A stretch of DNA of 9,448 bases, taken from positions 1-9,448 of the forward strand of contig JAKAXN010000163.1 of NCBI GenBank assembly GCA_021816565.1, written 5' to 3'. Under the pieces are notes generated by a model, which was not told the DNA's origin, searched no databases, and saw only the letters and a list, made by a program, of their open reading frames with translations. This document shows, piece after piece, positions 6,225 to 9,448 of the stretch (the stretch's first letter is position 1; the number at the start of each line of letters is the position of its first letter). Made by a program: the position numbers and the translations under genes. This DNA comes from Actinomycetes bacterium. GTDB lineage: Bacteria > Actinomycetota > Acidimicrobiia > Acidimicrobiales > Palsa-688.

Positions 6225-6361
6225 GCAGCCAGTGTGCGACCGCCGTCGGTCCCCGGTCGTCAACCCGGGGGTGGATCGCCGGGTGGATTCCCGGGCCGGC
6301 CCATCTTGGAGGTTAGGATCCTGCCGGTCCACCGGATGGGCAAACGATTGAAGGGGCAAAC
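6225..6361. promoter_or_regulatory. Divergent intergenic region with short direct repeats
   Basis: These 137 bases separate the minus-strand sensor operon from the plus-strand secreted-protein gene, so both promoters should lie here. GGGTGGAT occurs at 6269-6276 and 6281-6288 (12-base period), bracketed by CCCGGG at 6264-6269 and 6290-6295. GGGCAAAC occurs at 6338-6345 and 6354-6361 (16-base period). CCGGTCCACCGG at 6324-6335 is a dyad with a two-base centre. TAGGAT at 6314-6319 could be a plus-strand -10 box, and TTGACG (minus strand, 6263-6258) a minus-strand -35 box. Neither has a convincing partner box. Confidence 0.45.
6351..6356 (+). promoter_or_regulatory. Ribosome binding site for the secreted GH25-like gene
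   Basis: AAGGGG lies 5 bases before the ATG at 6362 and fixes that start. The site overlaps the second copy of the GGGCAAAC repeat, so anything bound to that repeat would also cover the ribosome site. Confidence 0.55.
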
Positions 6362-7231
6362 ATGCGTACTGGACGGTCGTGGCGGCGGGAACTGTTCGTG
6401 TCGACGGCGGTGACGGTGGGGGTGGCCATGGCCATGCCGGCCTCGGCCTGGGCCGCCGGCCCGGGCAAGGGGGGCGGGGGTAGCCACGGCGGTGGCGGCG
6501 GTGGTGGGACCAGCGTGGTCGGAAGCGACATCTCCTGGCCGCAGTGCGGTGGCTCCTACCCGAGCGGGCAGGCGTTCGGGATCGTCGGGGTCAACGGGGG
6601 GGTGGCCAGCGACTTCAACGCCTGCTTCACCTCCGAGCTCACGTGGGCCCAGGGATCGAGCGGAGCCAGCACCCAGCCGAAGGCCTCGCTGTATGTCAAC
6701 ACCGGTGACCCGGGCAACAGCTACAACGGGCAGCCGGTCAGCGACTGGCCCACCTCCGGCGGCAACAGCACCTACGGCACCTGCACCACGACCACCGGCG
6801 GCCTGGGTGCCGACAGCACGGCCTGCGCCTGGCAGTACGGATACGACAAGGCCACCGCAGACGTCGCCGAGGTCGGTGGAGCGGCGGTGGCCCAGAGCTA
6901 TCCGTGGTGGCTGGACGTGGAGACCGCCAACAGCTGGCAGACCGGCACCTACGGCCTGCAGATGAACGTCGCCGACCTCCAGGGAATGAAGGCCGGGCTG
7001 GCCGCCGCCGGAATCGCCGGTGAGGGCGTCTACTCCACGTCATACCAGTGGTCGACCATCACCGGCGGGGACACCGCCGATTTCGCCGGGTCCCCCGACT
7101 GGGTGCCGGGGGCCCGCACCGAGCGGGGCGCGAAGTCCAACTGCGGCCTGGCCGCCTTCACCGGCGGGGCGTCGAAGGTGGTGCTGACCCAGTGGAGCGG
7201 GTCGTTCGACTACGACTACCCCTGCCCCTAG
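6362..7231 (+). CDS. Secreted GH25-like (glycoside-hydrolase-fold) protein
   Basis: This is a 289-residue exported protein. The signal peptide has a twin-arginine-like WRRELF at 7-12, a hydrophobic core and a likely cut after ASAWA (about residue 31). Whether it uses Tat or Sec is open. A glycine-rich linker follows at 33-49. The domain begins with GSDISWPQCGG (54-64) and FGIVGVNGG (72-80), continues through SLYVNTGDPG (109-118), and has WWLDVETANSW at 182-192. This pattern fits the GH25/DUF1906-like TIM-barrel family found in actinobacteria, in which acidic residues such as Asp56, Asp185 and Glu187 would line the active site. Six cysteines (62, 88, 141, 155, 261, 288) could make three disulfides. 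The likely role is binding or cutting peptidoglycan or another wall glycan, but catalysis is not proven. It is transcribed divergently from the sensor operon. G6 and G7 runs (6469-6474, 6596-6602) sit in the coding sequence. Confidence 0.82.
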   Translation: MRTGRSWRRELFVSTAVTVGVAMAMPASAWAAGPGKGGGGSHGGGGGGGTSVVGSDISWPQCGGSYPSGQAFGIVGVNGGVASDFNACFTSELTWAQGSSGASTQPKASLYVNTGDPGNSYNGQPVSDWPTSGGNSTYGTCTTTTGGLGADSTACAWQYGYDKATADVAEVGGAAVAQSYPWWLDVETANSWQTGTYGLQMNVADLQGMKAGLAAAGIAGEGVYSTSYQWSTITGGDTADFAGSPDWVPGARTERGAKSNCGLAAFTGGASKVVLTQWSGSFDYDYPCP

Positions 7232-7358
7232 CCGGATCGGGATCGGTCCTCGCCTTGCGCTGAGCGCCTCTGCCCGCCACCTGACAATCGGCCCTGCCCG
7301 AACGGTCGCGTCGGGAGCATGCTCAGCGGTACCGACACGACCTACGGGGGTGCAGCTC
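7232..7358. promoter_or_regulatory. Intergenic region before the four-cysteine gene
   Basis: These 127 non-coding bases probably hold the promoter of the small downstream gene. CTGACA at 7281-7286 resembles a -35 box but has no clear -10 partner. GAGCATGCTC at 7315-7324 is a perfect 10-bp palindrome 34 bases before the start. GGGGG at 7346-7350 is a usable ribosome site 8 bases before the ATG at 7359. I see no strong terminator for the upstream gene. Confidence 0.3.
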
Positions 7359-7568
7359 ATGGCAATCGACCGCGACGCAACCGGGAGCTGGCGGTACTAC
7401 GTCCACGACGGGAGGGTCTTCTGTCCGCGGCTCAGCGCCGATGTGGACGTGGCGGACTGTTCGGCGTGCATCTATCTCGAGTCGGACCCTGCGAGCGGGT
7501 TCGTGGCCTGCCTGCCTCCGCCCGGCCGGAGCATCGCCGAGATGATCGAGGCCGTGGCCCGGTACTGA
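7359..7568 (+). CDS. Small four-cysteine protein, possible zinc-binding
   Basis: This is a 69-residue soluble protein that I cannot name. Its cysteines form C-x11-C-x2-C-x13-C (Cys22, 34, 37, 51), with FCPRLSADVDVADCSACIYL at 21-40. One CxxC plus two flanking cysteines is the geometry of small zinc-ribbon-like or rubredoxin-like folds, so a structural metal site is plausible. There is no signal peptide or membrane segment. The N-terminal strand-like WRYYVHDGRV and the C-terminal helix-like IAEMIEAVARY suggest a complete small domain. I chose the ATG at 7359 over the in-frame GTG at 7350 because GGGGG at 7346-7350 is then at proper distance. Codon use is like that of its neighbours. It stands alone between the secreted protein and the convergent hemerythrin gene. 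Confidence 0.65.
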   Translation: MAIDRDATGSWRYYVHDGRVFCPRLSADVDVADCSACIYLESDPASGFVACLPPPGRSIAEMIEAVARY

Positions 7569-7575
7569 GCGACGA

Positions 7576-7600
7576 GCGGCGCCCTCAGGGCTTGCGCCGC
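7576..7600. terminator. Hairpin at the convergent junction of the four-cysteine and hemerythrin genes
   Basis: GCGGCGC at 7576-7582 and GCGCCGC at 7594-7600 form a perfect 7-bp stem with an 11-base loop. It begins 8 bases after the small gene's stop and covers the hemerythrin stop at 7585-7587. No T-run follows on either strand. By position it is a plausible bidirectional terminator, but without a U-tract this stays tentative. Confidence 0.4.
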
Positions 7601-8121
7601 ATCAGGGTGTCGGCCACCTTGTCCATCATGGCCGCCGCCGCTCCGATGGTCTTCAGCCCGCCCGGGCTGTCGGGGCCGTGCGGGTGGGGCCGGGTGGGCC
7701 CGGCCTTCCTGGCCAGCGCGAGCCGGCCGCCCATCTCCAGGCGGTCATCGGTTCCGAGCACCTGCTCCAGGGCCGGCCAGGCCTCGTCCTCCTCGAAGGC
7801 CATGTGCCGGCGGGCCGCCCCGGAGAAGGCTTCGGCCAGGCTGGAGAACCCCGGCATCCCGGGGGCGGCCTTGCGCAGGTCCTCGAGGATCCGCTTGGCC
7901 GCCCGCTCCTGAAGGATGGCCTCGGTGGCCAGAGCCGCCCCGCCCGGGGCCCGGGTCCGCACTGCCGGCCACAGGTACATCTCCTCGGCGGCCTCGTGGC
8001 GGGACTCCTCGATCACCAGCCGGTCGATGAGCGGGCCGCGGCCCTCCCCGGCTTCCAGGGCGTCGAGTAGCCGCCTCACCGATTCATGGTCCCTCCTGAG
8101 CAGGGCGAAGGGGTCCGCCAT
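7585..8121 (-). CDS. Hemerythrin (HHE)-domain-like protein with an altered ligand set
   Basis: This is a 178-residue cytoplasmic helical protein. HHE/hemerythrin-like proteins hold a di-iron centre that senses or carries O2, NO or peroxide. Helix 1 has RRDHESV (His12). Helix 2 has SRHEAAEEMYLWPAV with the HxxxE pair His42/Glu46. The last helix has RRHMAFEEDEAWPAL with His106/Glu110. In the third helix, where relatives usually show EH, the sequence is LQERAAKRIL with Arg73, so one expected histidine ligand seems to be missing. The C-terminal 45 residues after about 133 are an extension with HPHGP (His146, His148). The start at ATG 8119-8121 has a strong GGAGG at 8127-8131. The gene follows the GAF-SpoIIE phosphatase by 39 bases on the same strand, so they may be co-transcribed. 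The fold call is fairly safe; iron binding is uncertain. Confidence 0.85.
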   Translation of the reverse strand: MADPFALLRRDHESVRRLLDALEAGEGRGPLIDRLVIEESRHEAAEEMYLWPAVRTRAPGGAALATEAILQERAAKRILEDLRKAAPGMPGFSSLAEAFSGAARRHMAFEEDEAWPALEQVLGTDDRLEMGGRLALARKAGPTRPHPHGPDSPGGLKTIGAAAAMMDKVADTLMRRKP

Positions 8122-8126
8122 CTGAT

Positions 8127-8131
8127 CCTCC
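8127..8131 (-). promoter_or_regulatory. Ribosome binding site for the hemerythrin-like gene
   Basis: On the minus strand GGAGG lies 5 bases before the ATG at 8121-8119. In the same 39-base gap, TTCCGG at 8138-8143 and CCGGA at 8150-8154 form a small stem (five pairs plus a possible G-U, four-base loop). It could be a weak terminator or a processing structure between the two genes. Confidence 0.6.
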
Positions 8132-8160
8132 AGTCCGTTCCGGTGACAGCCGGATGGCAG

Positions 8161-9448
8161 CTACCCCGCTGCGGTGGGCGGCAACCCGGATTCGATCGCC
8201 GCAGAGGTCGCCGGACCGGTGAAGCGGGCCACGAGGAGGGCCAGATCGTCGTCGCCGGGACGACCCAGGTGCCCCATCCGCTCGAGCAGGTGGTCGGCCA
8301 GCTGCTCCACCCCGATGTCGGACCGGCACTCGGCCAGAGCCGTGGCCAGCCGGTCGATGCCCTCGTCGACGGCCACCAGGCGGGTCTCCACCAGCCCGTC
8401 GGTGTAGGCCACCAGGACGTCCCCCGGCTGGAGCGGGAACTCTGTCTCGGTGTAGCCGCCCAGAGCCAGGCCGAGCGGTGGCCCCGGAACCGCACCGAGG
8501 GCCCGGACCTGACCGGCCCCGCCCCGGATCAGCGCCGGCAGATGCCCGGCGGAGGCCACCCGCACCGACCCGGAGTCGGGATCGACCACCGCGTAGAGGG
8601 CAGTGGCGAAACGGTGCAGGTCGGCCCCGTCGCCCCACTCCTGGTCGATGGTCTCCGAAAGGTGGTTGTCGACCAGGGCCAGGACCTCGGCCGGGGGTAG
8701 CTGGGCCTGGCTGGCGGCCCGCATGGCCACCCGGGCCTGGCCCATCAGGGCGGCGGCACCGATGCCGTGGCCGGAGATGTCACCTATGCCCAGGCCCACC
8801 CGGGAACCCACCTCGAGCACGTCCCACCAGTCTCCCCCGACCGGGCTGTCGTGGCCCCCGGGCACGTAGCGGGCGGCCACCTGCAGGGCGGGTGGCTGCA
8901 GCGGGCGGGCCGGCAGCAGCGCCTGCTGCAACCGCTCGGCGATCCTCCGGTTGCGGTCCTTGGCCCGGACCTCGGTGATGGCTGCGCCGGCCCGGCCCGT
9001 GACCTCGGCCAGGAAGTGCACATCGCCCTGGTCGTAGGAAGGCCGGCCGCGGGTGGCCACCAGCACCACCCCGCCGGCCAGCTCGCCGGCCACCACCAGG
9101 GGGGCGACGGCCACCGATGTGGCCCGGGCCTCCGCCATCCACTTCTGCAGGGCCGGGTCGGGGTCGAGCCGGTCCAGCGTGTCGGGGTCGACCGGCACCA
9201 CCATGGCGGCGCCGGTCATCAGCGTCGACCGCCAGCGGGACCGGCCCTGGCGGCTGGGGGCCGGAGGCGGTCCGAGGCGGTCCAGGCCGCCGGCCGTCGA
9301 CAGGGCCACCGGATCGGCGGCCGGTGGATGCCCGGCCTCCGACACCACGGAGGTGTAGGCGTAGACGGCGGCCAGGTCGGCGACCTCCGGCACCAGGGCG
9401 TCGGTCAGGGCCTGCAGGGCCTGGCGGGCGTCGCCGGTCCCGGCCAAC
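8161..9448 (-). CDS. GAF-SpoIIE (PP2C-type) serine phosphatase, N-terminus cut by window
   Basis: This is the C-terminal 428 residues or more of an RsbU/SpoIIE-like phosphatase, which usually dephosphorylates an anti-sigma-factor antagonist in partner-switching control of gene expression. A GAF domain covers about residues 5-160 (ATSVAVAPLVVAGELAGGVV is its late beta region). A linker helix with ERLQQALLP at 171-179 leads to the phosphatase domain. Metal-binding acidic motifs are complete: GGDWWD (Asp206), GIGDISGHGIGAAALM (Asp223), YTDGLVETR (Asp350) and GDDDLALLVARF (about Asp400). A TTG at 9447-9445 could start translation, but the frame is still open at the window edge, so further sensor domains may precede it. 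No kinase-type anti-sigma factor or STAS partner is visible here. The GAF domain would sense a small ligand or redox state; which one is unknown. Confidence 0.93.
   Translation of the reverse strand, partial: LAGTGDARQALQALTDALVPEVADLAAVYAYTSVVSEAGHPPAADPVALSTAGGLDRLGPPPAPSRQGRSRWRSTLMTGAAMVVPVDPDTLDRLDPDPALQKWMAEARATSVAVAPLVVAGELAGGVVLVATRGRPSYDQGDVHFLAEVTGRAGAAITEVRAKDRNRRIAERLQQALLPARPLQPPALQVAARYVPGGHDSPVGGDWWDVLEVGSRVGLGIGDISGHGIGAAALMGQARVAMRAASQAQLPPAEVLALVDNHLSETIDQEWGDGADLHRFATALYAVVDPDSGSVRVASAGHLPALIRGGAGQVRALGAVPGPPLGLALGGYTETEFPLQPGDVLVAYTDGLVETRLVAVDEGIDRLATALAECRSDIGVEQLADHLLERMGHLGRPGDDDLALLVARFTGPATSAAIESGLPPTAAG

Noticed and set aside
6225..6359. Longer start (TTG 6359) for the five-TM membrane protein
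   Set aside because: The added 45 residues are hydrophilic and motif-free, have no ribosome site, and would place the start against the divergent gene's start.
5588..6413. Plus-strand open frames of 167 and 266 residues opposite the membrane-protein gene
   Set aside because: Arg/Gly/Pro-rich shadows with no motifs. The minus strand shows regular hydrophobic segments and charge distribution of a real membrane protein.
7319..7912. 197-residue plus-strand open frame over the four-cysteine and hemerythrin genes
   Set aside because: It crosses two better-supported genes on different strands, and its Ser/Arg/Pro-rich translation shows no domain.

Overview
The window is a gene-dense, strongly G+C-rich stretch (third codon positions almost all G or C). 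Its gene families suggest an actinobacterium: a DesK/NarL-type histidine kinase with a LuxR-type regulator, a GAF-SpoIIE phosphatase, a lipoprotein SGNH hydrolase and a secreted GH25-like protein. An Acidimicrobiia-like lineage is my guess from overall protein style and was not tested. There are no rRNA, tRNA, CRISPR or transposase signatures. Eleven protein genes fill almost all the sequence, and no gap exceeds 140 bases.

Layout, left to right. (1) 1-1427, plus strand: the 3' end of a benzoate-CoA-ligase-type acyl-CoA synthetase, whose stop overlaps the GTG start of an alpha/beta hydrolase. This is probably the tail of an aromatic-acid activation operon. (2) 1428-1530: an AT-rich 33-bp imperfect palindrome, a candidate operator or promoter. 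(3) 1531-3916, plus: an acyltransferase-3 (OafA/YrhL-type) membrane protein, followed by a separate SGNH-hydrolase lipoprotein that most likely starts at a CTG codon. Together they look like a split version of the usual one-chain AT3-SGNH O-acetyltransferase of the cell surface. (4) 3921-6224, minus: a tightly overlapping three-gene operon in the order membrane protein, histidine kinase, response regulator. The kinase has no extracytoplasmic sensor domain, while the membrane protein has a five-histidine loop predicted to face outside. (5) 6225-6361: a divergent intergenic region with two kinds of short direct repeat. (6) 6362-7231, plus: a secreted GH25-like protein with a glycine-rich linker and six cysteines. 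(7) 7359-7568, plus: a 69-residue protein with four cysteines. (8) 7585-9448, minus: a GAF-SpoIIE (PP2C-type) phosphatase cut by the window edge, followed 39 bases downstream by a hemerythrin-like protein that appears to lack one canonical iron-ligand histidine.

Cell-envelope modification and signalling dominate the middle of the window. The two convergent junctions (near 3916 and 7576) each carry a GC hairpin without a U-tract. The best candidates for something new are the histidine-loop membrane protein with its two-component system, the split acyltransferase/SGNH lipoprotein pair, and the palindrome in front of that pair. All functional statements come from motif reading; no database search was made.
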